Below are positions 23,739 through 34,775 of a stretch of DNA of 64,000 nucleotides, in pieces; position 1 is the stretch's first letter, and every line of letters begins with the position of its first letter. Source of the stretch: Aquarana catesbeiana (lineage: Eukaryota; Chordata; Amphibia; Anura; Ranidae). The stretch is from assembly GCF_042186555.1 (NCBI RefSeq), contig NC_133328.1, positions 494,534,812 to 494,598,811 on the forward strand. The letters are read 5' to 3'. A model generated the notes under the pieces. That model was given only the letters and a program-made list of their open reading frames with translations. It was not told the origin of the DNA and searched no databases. The translations under genes were made by a program, and so were the position numbers.

Positions 23739-24242
23739 CAGTATCTCACAAAAGTGAGTACACCCCTCACATTTTTGTAAATATTTTATTATATATTTTC
23801 ATGTGACAACACTGAAGAAATTACACTTTGCTACATCTTTATGTAAAGCAACTTTTTTTTTCAGATCCTCAGAGAGTTCTTTGCCATGAGGTGCCATGTC
23901 GAACTTCCAGTGACCAGTATGAGAGAGTGAGAGCGATAACGCCAAATTTAACACACCTGAGACTTTGTAACACTAACAAGTCACATGGCCCCAGGGAGGG
24001 AAAATGTTTAATTGGGCCCAATTTGGACATTTTCCCTTAGGGGTGTACTCACTTTTGTTGCCAGCATTTTAGACATTAATGGCTGTGTGTTGAGTTATTT
24101 TGAGGGGACAGCAAATTTACATTGTTATACAAGCTGTACACTCACTACTTTACATTGTAGCAAAGTGTCATTTCTTCAGTGTTGTCACATGAAAAGATAT
24201 ATTTACAAAAATGTGAGGGGTGTACTCACTTTTGTGAGATAT
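23739..24242. mobile_element. Fold-back Tc1 MITE, 504 bp
   Basis: Begins CAGTATCTCACAAAAGTGAG, runs about 93 bp into the terminal repeat, then switches to the reverse complement of the same 5' end including the transposase start codon region (23880-23900). It ends with CTCACTTTTGTGAGAT. Both ends therefore derive from terminal repeats of the 8721-type element. Confidence 0.85.
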
Positions 24243-24262
24243 ATATATACACACACACACAT
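24243..24262. repeat. TA/CA microsatellite
   Basis: Short (TA)n(CA)n between two Tc1 copies. Confidence 0.8.
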
Positions 24263-24263
24263 A

Positions 24264-25096
24264 CTGACCACCCACCACAACATGACCACCCAACCAGTCA
24301 AGACAGCCCTGAACCATCAGGCATGGACACCACTAGATCTCTGAAAGTATGTTGTGGTATCTGGCACCAAGCCATCAGTAGAAGATCATTAGATCATTGC
24401 CTCTGCCAGCTTGCCTTCCTCCCTCCCATACTGCATCCTGGTGCCATCTCTTCCCTGGGGTAAGCAACGCACACGCACCTGACCATCCTCAGGATTGGAA
24501 AAAAAAAAAAAAGGTAATTCATCAGACCAGGCCACCTTCTTCCATTGCTCCGTGGTCCAGTTCTGATGCTCACATGCCCATTGTAAGCACTTTTGGCTGT
24601 GGACATGGGTCAGAATGGGCACCCTGACTGGTCTGTGGCAACACAGCACCATGAACAACAAACTGCGATGCTCTGTGTGTTTTGACTCAGAGCCAGCATT
24701 CTATTTTTCAGCAGTTTGAGATACAGTAGCTTCTCTATTGAATCAGACTAAACAGGCCAGACTTTGCTCCCCACGTCTATTATTGAGCCTTAGCTGCCCA
24801 TGACCCTTTCTCTGGTTCCTGGTTTTCCTTCCTTGGACCACTTTTTGTAGGTCTTGAATACTGCAGCCCAAGAACATTCAACAAGAGCTACAGTTTTGGA
24901 GTTGCTCTGATTCAGTCATATAGTGATTACAATGTGGCCCTTGTCAAAGTCACTCAAATTCTTACACTTGCCCATTTTTTTTTTTATTTTTGCTTTCAAC
25001 TCATCAATTTCACCTTATTTGAATGAGATAATCAACGCTATTGACTATTATTAATTTGTCGTGTCAATGATCATAATGTTATGGCTAGTGTGTGTA
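24264..25096 (-). pseudogene. Degenerate Tc1 element and transposase
   Basis: The minus strand begins near 25090 with AGCCATAACATTATGATCA, reads MGKCKNLSDFDKG near 24960, and later WTTEQWKKVAWSDE at about 24520-24560, the block holding the first catalytic Asp. Frameshifts, stops and an A13 run disrupt it. It ends near 24270 in VVMLWW-like degenerate sequence. Not functional. Confidence 0.8.
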
Positions 25097-25384
25097 CACA
25101 CATTGACACATACAATAGAGATCATTTTTTACTAATACTTGTTTGTTGTATGCAACGGGCATCAGTGAGAGTTCTACAAGAGCCCTGAATGAGTTTCATA
25201 CATTTATACATAGCTCCCTTTTTCCCCTCTTTCCTCCTTAGTCATCCCTCTTTTTTGGCCTGGTGTATGGAACGCTATAAAAAATATACTATCAAAAGTA
25301 AGTATATAGTTTACACAGCTGAAATAAGATGTGCGTGTGATTTTTATTATCCAGCAATCTCCATAGCCCTGTATATTCTATTTC

Positions 25385-25512
25385 CTTAAGAAGACATCTA
25401 AAAGTTTTTAAGGAAGCCATTGACACATTCAGCTAGTACTGTATCAGTTCCTGGGAGAGGGAGTTCCATATTTTTGCTGCTCTAACAGTAAAGAACCTGT
25501 TGTCTCAATATA
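25385..25512 (-). mobile_element. LINE RT C-terminus fragment
   Basis: The minus strand reads FTVRAAKIWNSLSQELI-like residues with stops, a conserved tail of CR1/L2-type LINE ORFs. Confidence 0.6.
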
Positions 25513-25515
25513 AAG

Positions 25516-25745
25516 CTGGTCATAGATTGAAATTTGGTAGGTTCAGCAGGGATTAGACAGATTTCAATTCATGTGTGGCTGCTCCTTTTCAACAGAAGTC
25601 GATCTAACAATTGATTTCTAACGAATGGGTTTGTTGGTAAATTTTTTTAGATCAGCGCCTGCAGCTACTGATCAGTGTATTCTGACAGCGGAGAGTCCCC
25701 ACTGTCACAATACGTCGTCTCTGCAGGGAGGCTTCTTCTATCCAC
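25516..25745. mobile_element. Harbinger-like MITE family copy, right end lost
   Basis: AAGCTGGTCATAGATTGAAA at the left; GATCAGTGTATTCTGACAGC inside. Shares blocks with 7903 and 31107. Confidence 0.6.
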
Positions 25746-26480
25746 CATTGTAAAAAAAAAAAAAAACTTAGTGATAATAAAGGCTATAGTTCTTTATTTA
25801 TTGAAATTAAAAAAGAGGTTATACTAACCTGCTCTGTGCAACGATATCGCGCAGAGCGACCCTTTACCTTTTCTCTGGTAGTCAACCACCCGTGCTCTCC
25901 TCCTTTATGCATATGCTCCCTTTGCGAGCCCTGTGCCATGTGAGCACCCATGTGGGCGTGTTACCAAGCCAGGCTGTGTGCAGCTACAGACACACATAGT
26001 GTGGCTTGGTCACACCCCCCGCTCCCTCCTCACAGGATTTGACTGACAGCAGCAGGACCAATGGCTCCCACCGCTGCCTGTGTCTCCTGTGGGAACAGAA
26101 AGTCAATGAATCGGTACTGAAGACAAGCCAAGGAGGGAAATACAGGGGGCTAAAGAGCTGGGGGGGGGGGTTTTACCATAATGGTGAGAATAAAAGGTAA
26201 AAAATATGTATAGACTTTAGAAAACTGCAACCTCTAAATAATTGAGATTGTTATTATAAAGAGTTTGTATAAAAAGGAAAAGAAGGGGTGAAATATGTTT
26301 AACCAATCATTTTTTGCATATTTTTTTTAAAGGGTCAGTCCTCTCAAGAATAATGTTTTAGTTTTTAGGTAAAAGAAAAAAGAATTGCGCTAGGTGGTAA
26401 GCAAAAACGGTGATGATAATAAGTGAAAAAAACGTGAAGGAGGTCCTGCAGCTGAACACTATAAGCCCAATACAAGGGCA
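25746..26480. other. Unresolved repeat-like intron sequence
   Basis: 25830-26190 has the GC-rich TTGCGAGCCCTGTGCC-type composition seen in TTAA MITEs (compare 14690-14830), but no clear ends. A G11 run lies near 26160. Confidence 0.4.
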
Positions 26481-26726
26481 CATAGAAAAAGTTAAAAAAG
26501 AGAGAAGTGCAGCACTGGACTAATAACCAAGTGAATAAATGTGTGGTTAAACACGTGTAAAATGTTATGACCAAAAATTATTAATCCATTGAAATTAAAC
26601 AGCAATGGTGAGAAACAACAAATGATATTAACTAGTGAGGAACCATACCATATAAAGTGTATAAATGGTAAAACACAAATACAAATGATTAAAATAAAGT
26701 TCATAAATGTAATAAGAGAAAAAAAG

Positions 26727-27676
26727 TTCATATATGTGATAAAGGAAAAATCAAATCCACAGATAAGCCAAAGCAGAGTTCGAAGTCATGTGGTCCATCT
26801 AGTATAGCTCGCCACCAGATGATAAAAAATTGGAGGCTTACCAGAGAGCCTGCGACCGCCCTTACTCAGGGGGGTCAATACAGGCTTAGTAGTGGAGGGT
26901 GGACTCCTGGGGATGTCTCACAGTGGATTCCATGGGTTATCCTGCCGGTCTCCTTCCTAGGCAGCTGATCAGCAGTAGCAGGGGCACCAGTGTAGAGGGA
27001 ATGCTCCCAGGCGCGCTTCCAATGCTTCTTCCCAAAGAGATCAGGCAAAGATGAACCACAGATCCCAAAAAAAGGAAGGGGGACTCCAATAGTGTAGATA
27101 AACTATAACTGTTTGGTTTATTCGATAAAATAGTAGATAAAAGCAGTTACAGCAAAATGACAAAGTAAAACTCCTTTGCCGTTTAAAATGGAATCGCGCA
27201 TGCGCGATGCGTGCTAGCGCGATTCCGTTTTAAACGGCAAAGGAGTTTTATCTACTATTTTATCAAATTTTATCGAATAAACCAAACAGTTATAGTTTAT
27301 CTACACTATTGGAGTCCCGCTTCCTTTTTTTGGGATCTGTGGTTCATCTTTGCCTGATCTCTTTGGGAATAAGCATTGGAAGCGCCCCTGGGAGCATTCC
27401 CTCTACACTGGTGCCCCTGCTACTGCTGATCAGCTGCCTAGGAAGGAGACCGGCAGGATAACCCATGGAATCCACTGTGAGACATCCCCAGGAGTCCACC
27501 CTCCACTACTAAGCCTGTATTGACCCCCCTGAGTAAGGGCGGTCGCAGGCTCTCTGGTAAGCCTCCAATTTTTTATCATCTGGTGGCGAGCTATACTAGC
27601 GGTGGACCACATGACTTCGAACTCTGCTTTGGCTTATCTGTGGATTTGATTTTTCCTTTATCACATATATGAACTT
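26727..27676. repeat. 0.95 kb palindrome, arms about 470 bp
   Basis: 26727-27200 returns inverted at 27210-27676 with few mismatches and one small indel block. The centre has CGCGCATGCGCGATGCG. Arms contain CTCCAATAGTGTAGATAAAC and its complement. Confidence 0.9.
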
Positions 27677-27690
27677 AGATCAAATCATGG

Positions 27691-27785
27691 CAAGACAGGC
27701 ATAACAACCCAACGCGTTTCGTCCTACCCCAGGCGTCGAGGTAGGACGCCTGGGGTAGCGTCGGGTTGTTATGCCTGTCTTGCCA
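27691..27785. repeat. Second palindrome with degenerate hammerhead-like core
   Basis: TGGCAAGACAGGCATAACAA pairs with TTGTTATGCCTGTCTTGCCA. One arm has an extra ACGCGTTTCGTC, the complement of GACGAAACGCGT. Confidence 0.75.
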
Positions 27786-28975
27786 CTATTTGATCTAAGC
27801 GCTTTTTTATATTGCTCTATACCTGACTTCTACCTTTAAGCCAGGGTGTGTTTTTACTGCTTCGTTTTTAAATAAAGCTTTTCAAATAAGCTGATTTACG
27901 CTATGGGGAAGTCTTCTTTTTGATCCCTGTCTCATTTGAGGACCTTTACCTATTCTATGGAGCCAGTACTTTTGTGAGCAGTTTCTTACTCACATCTTGG
28001 ATACCGGGAGCCGTTGGGACCAGAGAGGTTCGGTCGGTGAGTGCCGCAGTTTCCTTCATCGCCTCCAGCTGTTGTGGAATATCTCCCCTGCTCCATTACA
28101 AGCTTGTCTGACTCCCAAGCCGCTGGCTGGGGAGTCCACCACTGCTGGTAAGCGTATTTTTGCCTATCCTTTTCATATATAAGTTGGATACCTTATCCTG
28201 TGGATGCCATTCCCGGATTCAAGGACCCCATACTACCGTCTCCGGTTGTTGTTGATCGTCCTAGCCATATCCCCAGAGGCCTACTCATTTATTCATGTTG
28301 GACTTTTAGTCATGTCAGTTACTTACTAGTTATGTGGAACTTTTAGTTTTAACAGCAGTCCATGTTGTTTAATGTGTTGTATCAGTTTCATTTTTACCTT
28401 CCACTTTATGTTTACATCATGTATTTGCGTCACTGCATCTCCCAAGATGTCTTCCTTAATTAGTTCACTATCTGTTCATGTTTTCCAACTACTCATCACC
28501 ATAATTTGGGATCTGTAGTGAGTTATTCAGGATTCACATTTATCCTTTCAAATTTTTCTATCACTACCTTATAGGGACGTACTTCTGCTAGTGTCAGCTA
28601 TCAGTTTATACACTGCCTTTTTTTCTCAATGTTTTACTAATTACACAGATTGTCCCTATTTCCACTTTGTATTACCTATCTTTGCTAGTGCCTAGCTAAT
28701 AGTTTACACACGATCAATTTTGTGTTTCATTAATACACTTTATTGCGCATATCGTCTCTCAGATGTCTATTCTGTCAGGCTTTGCCCAATAACGCACATA
28801 TAGATTATCTGTTTTCAGCGCCACACTTATCTTTATTATGTTTCTCACCATTGTTTAATTTCAATGGATTAATAATTTTTGGTCATATTTTACACGTGTT
28901 TAACCACACATTTATTCACTTGGTTATTAGTCCAGTGCTGCACTGCTCTCTTTTTTAACTTTTTAGGTAGGTAGA

Positions 28976-29960
28976 GAAATGAACCACCTGCCGGCTTCTT
29001 ATATCTCACAGTGAGATTTATACCACCAATTTCCACCTTCTGTGACCATTAAGAGCCCACTTGAAAGTGTTGTTCCACTCTCTATGTCAGGACTCCCTTG
29101 CTTTGCACAGTGTATGTCTAACACTAAGAACACACAGGAGAGACAGAGGGAGGCCATTATGTACTGATCAAATATTATGGTGTTTAAAGAGGTCCAGAAC
29201 CTGTTAGTGCTGTCTAGCAGGGTTGTTTCTATCACAAAACTAACTGGCTAATGAGAATTACAAAGTCTTTGGCAGGTAAAGTAGTTTACATATGCATTCC
29301 ATGTATTTAACCGTTTGTCTAGCGTAGGGGTAGGCAACCTCGGCCCTTTAGCTTTAAACTAACAGATTTCCCCCACTGGTTCCAACTTAAAAACAGATCT
29401 TGCATCAGAAGCATTCTACCAGCATCTCTAGTGTATTGTATCCAAGGGCATTCCCATTGTACCCATGCAGATTTTGCCTTATTTTCAAAATGTATTTCTA
29501 CATGTTACTGAAAGTGCACAAGCCCAGTTAGTCATAGAAAATGAATATTCATTATAAATATTTCATATTCTAGTATTTGCAGCCAGCAGGTGGCAAGCTG
29601 TAAGCAAAAGTACCAGAAAGAGGCTCAGATAACAGCTGCTGCTGTAAAACAGACCTAAAAAGCAGGGAGATCACATTACACATACTGCACAGAACCTGCC
29701 AGAAGAGGGATTCACCACTCTTCTTATTGCTTAGAACAGGTAAACCTGAACTACAGGCTCCATTAAAAATTCACAGCTTAGGTAGTAAGAGGAAAAAATG
29801 TACATAAAACAAAACATCAGCTTATTTACTGTATAATCAGTATACTATCCCTTTAAATATTACTGCAGATGATGCGGATGTATTTGCCGGCTCAAAAAAT
29901 GTCATCTCACAAATACAAATTTCGGTAACACAGGTATATGTTATCATACTAGACGCATGG
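28976..29960. other. Intron sequence next to the exon
   Basis: Mostly unrecognised. GGGGTAGGCAACCTCGGCCC at 29326-29345 resembles one end of a hAT MITE, with no partner found. Confidence 0.45.
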
Positions 29961-29965
29961 CATAC

Positions 29966-30106
29966 CTCCAAAGTGTACAGGAATTTCGATCTTTGGGCCT
30001 ATGACATAATGCCCTTCTTCCAAACTGTGAGCTGTGATCGTTGTCCATTGCCGGCATGAGTGTATCAAGAGATAATCATTCTCCCGAAGGCCTTCAATGT
30101 TCTCTC
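29966..30106 (-). CDS. GAREM1: GAREM internal exon (CABIT domain segment)
   Basis: On the minus strand a T-rich tract ending in TTTTAG precedes 141 bp of open reading frame, followed by the donor GTATGC. The exon starts and ends in phase 1 and encodes 46 full codons containing RENDYLLIHSCRQWTT and GHYVIGPKIEIPVHF. I recognise these as the N-terminal CABIT region of GAREM (GRB2-associated regulator of MAPK, FAM59), a cytoplasmic adaptor that is phosphorylated after EGF-receptor activation and recruits GRB2 and SHP2 to sustain ERK signalling. No stop or frameshift is present, unlike every transposon ORF nearby except the Penelope one. The match to GAREM is recalled, not searched. The paralogue GAREM2 has a very similar segment, so the choice of GAREM1 is less certain than the family. 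Flanking exons are not in this window. Confidence 0.88.
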
Positions 30107-30200
30107 CTAAAAAAACACAATGACAGTTATACTACTAATTATTAAGATTTTGAAATTGTGACATTACCGCTAACTATTACTGCTGTGAACATATCCTTAA

Positions 30201-30675
30201 AGTGTTACCAAAACCAGAACCTGTATTCACTTTATCTGGTCTCCCACAGTACACGGAAAAAATGGAAATACAATTATTTTAGTAAATATAAACTGCTAAA
30301 TGCCTTTTCTCATCAGCAGTATATAGGAGTCTTGTGACTTGCATCGGTGTCTTTATAAGCTTGTAGGAGGAGTTCTGTCTGGACAGTGCTGATTGGCCCT
30401 GTGCTGATCACATGCACTCTCCCAAGAAAAAAAAAAAATAAAACTCTAGCAATACACACCAAACTGAGCATGTGCAGCCTGACTCCTAATGCTCTGTTCT
30501 ATCGAGAGAGATGGGTTGCAGTCAGTTAAAGAAGAGGATCTGTGCAGACAGGATCACACAGCTGTTATACAAAATGCAGAGGATTAACCCGTTCCACAGT
30601 GAATATAAAAAGCATGCTTTACTGCATATACACACACACACACACTGATGTTACTGTTGTGGGTTTAGTAACACT
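30201..30675. mobile_element. piggyBac-type MITE, 475 bp
   Basis: TTAA at 30197-30200 and 30676-30679. The ends AGTGTTACCAAAACC and the complement of GGGTTTAGTAACACT match at 13 of 15. A (CA)n run lies near 30628. Confidence 0.88.
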
Positions 30676-30679
30676 TTAA

Positions 30680-31103
30680 AGTGGTTGAAAACCCTTACCT
30701 ATACCCAGTGAAGTGACTGGCTGCAGGTGATACAGAGAGATTAAACAAATCTTCCTACATAAATTGTACCTGTGTAACTACAGCCATCTTTCCCCTACAG
30801 CCATTCAAAGTGCAGAATTTACACCGGATCTCTCAGCTCAGAAAAGCAGGGGGCGGAGAACTGAAGTTATATCAGTTAAGAGAGCTGATTGGAGGGAAGG
30901 GACACACCCCCCTTCACAAAGCACACAGGAAGGCAGAGGCTGTCAATCACAGGTTGTGCCCTCCCGTGTTACCATTTTTCTCCTGGTGTCAGGAAAACCC
31001 ATCAGAAGAGACTCCAACAGATAGCAGAGGAACGAGGCAGCGAGTACACACTATACAGGAATATTCTTTGCTCATATATCACGTCTAGAGCTTTACAACT
31101 ACT
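30680..31103. mobile_element. piggyBac-type MITE sharing a TTAA, 424 bp
   Basis: Starts directly after the TTAA that ends the previous MITE. The ends AGTGGTTGAAAACCC and the complement of AGCTTTACAACTACT are similar, with TTAA at 31104-31107. Confidence 0.82.
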
Positions 31104-31106
31104 TTA

Positions 31107-31379
31107 AGCAGGGTACACATGGATTGAAACTGTGTGTAGCCCTCTGTTTGCCAGAAGCTGATCGTCAGATTGGCTACTGTTGAATGGTCCTGCTGGAAAA
31201 CCTGCATTCAATCATCAATCAGCACTGACCAATGTATTCTGAAAGAAGGTAGTCCCTGCTGTCAGAATACTATAGTGGGTGGGGGAGATCCCTGCATCCA
31301 CATTGCTTATGTGAATGCAGAAATCTGATTTTTTTTTTCCTTTCAGCCCCCTGAACCCTCACATAGTGTGTATCCAGCT
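31107..31379. mobile_element. Harbinger-like MITE abutting a piggyBac MITE
   Basis: TTA at 31104-31106 and 31380-31382. The ends are AGCAGGGTACACATGG and GTGTGTATCCAGCT. Its left TTA is part of the TTAA of the neighbouring MITE. Confidence 0.75.
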
Positions 31380-31449
31380 TTACTAATCTTCTTATAAGAT
31401 AGATACGTTGAGGAGTCATGGCTGAAAAAAGACCAAGTGACATATCGAG

Positions 31450-31615
31450 TCAGCCCCATTTTGTCTGAGTATAGCATAATGTTTGACCTAAGCATGGTTG
31501 AATCCACTTACTGTTGATGGACTCACTACCTCTATAGGCTGTCGATTCTAAGGTCAGTTTTGAACTTTCCTCCTACTCGATTAGGGTCATGTCCCAATTT
31601 TAAAAATATTGCAAA
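31450..31615 (-). mobile_element. CR1-like LINE 3' end fragment
   Basis: Same segment as 17640-17953 (AGCATGGTTGAATCCACTTA against AGCATGTTTAAAGCCATTTA), with a deletion. Confidence 0.65.
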
Positions 31616-33468
31616 CATTTTCTCTTTAAATGAGACTGCTGGTGATTTAGCTATTTGGCAAACTATCATGTGCTTAGAACAAATGCCAAACGCTATGTTA
31701 AATCTCAAATGCCATGCGTTCCTGGGTACAATGCCAACACAACGGGATTTAAAGTGGCACTAAGCTCACGTTTTTTTTTTACCTAAATCTATGGCTTTGT
31801 TTTTTGTTTGTTTTTTTAAGTCTCTAACCATTGTTTTCACATGCTTCCCTATATGTGTACTACAATTCCCATAGAGCTGAATGTATGTGTGTGTAAATGT
31901 GTAGTCCATCTCGAGGACAAGCAGGAAATGGTAGCTACGTCCACATACACAAAACGGGAGCATGGAGAACCAAGGTGGCCACCCTTGATTAGGAAGTCTG
32001 AGAAAAGCAGAAAAAAGCTTGCACAGCAATACAGATCAGTGGGGAGGTGTGTTTCTATTCATTTTAAAGGGCACCCCAAAACACTTTTCATAAGCACATG
32101 TGCTACACAATGTCACAACCATCTGTGTGTTGGGGCATGTTGAGAAAAAAAAAAAAAAAAGAAGAGGTTATGTCTGAAATGTGGCGTGACTATAAATAGG
32201 GGCCTGAAACACTGTATGTGCCTATAGTAATGCAATGCACTGTACAGATGTGAAGAGGACTTGATAGGATCCAAAAGACATTCGAATATACAAATACTAC
32301 TGTACTGTATTTTCATTTCTTTGGAGAAGCTAAAATGTTGTAAAAAAAAAAAATAATAAAAAAAATAAAAAATCAACCTTTAAAACCCCATACATAGACA
32401 GTGAGTGCATTGCACTACACACATTATTTGATTATTAGTATTACTATTGTTATTATAATAGTATATCTATATATATTATTATTTATATTTAGTATATTAG
32501 TATTATAGTATATATTAGTATTATCATCATTATAGTAGTATTATTTAAAACACATATTTTTGACTGGTCGGCCAATACACCTTAAACCTAACAACATTTT
32601 TTCCAATACATCAAATCACAACCCATAGATGGCTCCCATATCTGCATTGTGTTGCGCCAACATGCACTGAGGTGCCACTTCAAAAATGGCAGCCTAGTAA
32701 GCACACCAATGCATGAACAATGCATTAACAATGCATTTTCATTATACTGTTTTACATTTTTCAATAAACTAAACCATTATGTGAGGAAACCTGTTCTGTT
32801 TTTCCTCTATGAATGCCAGGAACTTGGTGGGTAGCAGTGTGAAGAACACAAGAACTGCAAGGATCATGACAGAATGAAGGTGGATGGGATGGTGTGCAAC
32901 CATGTAAGGCTGGTGCGAGAGCTTGAGCGAGATATAACCTACCCTAGTGTGGTCTGATACCTCCAGTAACTTGCAACACAGGGGACAATGATGGAGATTA
33001 CCAAGAATAGGAAGATGTTGCTGTTAAAGGGATTACTGTTTTTACACTTTCTACTTTGCAATTGTCTCAGCTGCTGTCTAGATTGGAGAAATAGGATCCC
33101 GATGTGTAAGTTTATTTGTCCATGTATTACTGTGGGTTATGACAAAGTGCGCCTTATCACAATGTAATGTGAAACCAGCCTTAACGTGACTCTGTTACTA
33201 AACTAAATGAGCCCATAATAGATATAAAGGAGGAAAGCGAATAATACCGCTCCTACCTCCAGCACCACCAAACTGGAGAAATGGTGACTATTACCTTTCC
33301 TGCCCCCAAACTGCGCTCCAGTCCAAAGAAAGGCATTGGACACCATCACTTTCTGGTGTGTTAATCTCCTGGGCCTCCCCAACACTTAGTGGTTCCTCCC
33401 ACCAACTTCCATGTCACTACTGTTTCCTGCATGAGCAGAACCAATGGCATCCATGGGGGACCAAGAGA
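31616..33468. other. Intron sequence with AT-rich simple repeats
   Basis: 31747-31765 begins TTTAAAGTGGCACTAAGC like a TTAA MITE end, without a partner. 32142-32160 is poly-A, and 32420-32545 is ATT/TAT-rich simple repeat. No exon recognised. Confidence 0.5.
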
Positions 33469-33886
33469 TTAAAGCCTCATACACACAATCGGATTTTCCG
33501 AAGACAAAACCTTGGACTTTTGTGCGAAGGCCCCAAACTTGTCTTGCATACAAATGGCACACAATTGTTGGCCAACAAACATGAACGTAGTGACGTACTA
33601 CTTGTTTTTTTAGCTCTTTAGTGCAACCCTTTGGGCTCCTTCTACTAATTTCGTGTTAGTAGAAGTTTGGAGAGTGTTGATTTGCGCTTTTCATTTTGCG
33701 CTTTTCAGTTAGTTTCTGAACGGCTATTCATGAACTAACCATGTTGCAGAATCGGAGGAGATAACGTGATATTTATTATTGGACTTGGAGTTATTGCTTT
33801 GACCCAAGTCCAGTCCAGGAACAGGAGGAGGAGGAGGATTTCTTGGACCAAAAATTGGTTGCTTTATTAATCGTGACCAATTATGT

Positions 33887-34033
33887 CATATGCCTTTGCT
33901 ATGGGAGCTCCAGGAGAATAATCCAGAAGATTTTCAGACTTAACTCCGGATGACGGACCCCTGCTTGCACCAACTCTTGGCATTGTTGACCCCCTATATT
34001 AAGAAGCAGGACTCATGCATGAGGCCTTTATTT
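33887..34033 (+). pseudogene. Harbinger transposase N-terminal fossil
   Basis: One frame reads LLWELQENNPEDFQT, a stop, LRMTDPCLHQLLALLTPYI, then KKQDS. The LRM...LL...I.KQDT-type pattern is the conserved segment before the catalytic domain in Harbinger (ALP1/HARBI1-type) transposases. Only about 49 codons remain and the DDE residues are absent. Confidence 0.72.
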
Positions 34034-34293
34034 AATTTTTTGGTTGAATAATGCCTTGATTTGGTATATTTTCTATATTTTTGGATGCATAGAATGCACC
34101 TTTTGGTTAAGTTCTATTGACAGATAACAAATAAAATTAGACATGCTTTCTTTTTGTAATGCACAATAAAAAAAATTGTGGCAAATACTTGGCTATGTGT
34201 TTTACTTTAAATGACAGTTTGGGGCAGTTACATTTTAAAAAATACAATGTAAAATTAACAAGGGACACCAACATAGATGTATCTTTGATCTTA

Positions 34294-34775
34294 AAGCGGA
34301 GGTTCACACAAAAATTGAACCTCCGCTTTTCGGACCCCTCCCCCCCTCTGGTGTCACATTTGGCACATTTCAGGGGGGAGGGGGGTGCTAATACCTGTCT
34401 AAGACAGGTATTTGCACCCACTTCCGGGCATAGACTCCCACGGGAGTCTATGCCTCTTCTTGTCCCGCTGCGCTGTCTGCTGGGACACACACGGGTCCCA
34501 TAGACAGCACGGACCATTCAGATTGTGTTGCGCGACTCGCGCATACGCAGCAGGGAACCGGGAAGTGAAGCCGCAAAGCTTAATTTCCTGATTCCAATAC
34601 TGAAGATGGCGGCGGCAGCATCCGAGGACCGAGGGACCGTTCGGCCTCGGGTGCCGACATCGCTGGACCCTGTGACAGGTAAGTGTCCTTATTTTAAAAG
34701 TCAGCAGCTGCAGTATTTGTAGCTGCTGACTTTTAAAAAAAAAAAATTTCATGGGACCCCCTTTTTAAAAACTGC
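34294..34775. mobile_element. TTAA MITE with hairpin and ATG-donor cassette
   Basis: Left end TTAA then AGCGGAGGTTCACAC. The right end is degraded near 34775. Inside, ATGGCGGCGGCAGCA (34605) opens 24 complete codons without a stop up to AGGTAAGT (34677-34684). A hairpin GTCAGCAGCTGC / GCAGCTGCTGAC-type lies at 34697-34735. Confidence 0.65.

Larger units (their letters stand above)
26490..28968. mobile_element. Penelope-like composite with inverted ends
   Basis: About 130 bp at 26490-26618 (ACTGGACTAATAACCAAGTG) is repeated inverted at 28837-28968. Between them lie a large palindrome, a second small palindrome containing CGAAACGCGTT on the minus strand, and 1.1 kb of T-rich sequence. Inverted terminal copies and the GAAACGCGTT box fit a non-autonomous Penelope-type element. 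No ORF remains, so this is inference. Confidence 0.5.
1..29965 (-). other. Intron downstream of the GAREM exon (partial)
   Basis: Everything to the left of the exon is inferred to be the following intron of the minus-strand gene, at least 29.9 kb. It starts with GTATGC (minus strand, ending at 29965). The long next part of GAREM should give a long minus-strand ORF, and none is seen, so the next exon lies beyond base 1. Confidence 0.7.

Noticed and set aside
32420..32545. AT-rich stretch as an origin or scaffold attachment site
   Set aside because: Simple TAT/ATT repeat only. No further evidence.
34605..34677. Host gene first exon (MAAAASEDRG...)
   Set aside because: It lies in a TTAA MITE with related copies nearby; plus-strand, opposite to GAREM. 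Kept as a finding, not as a gene.
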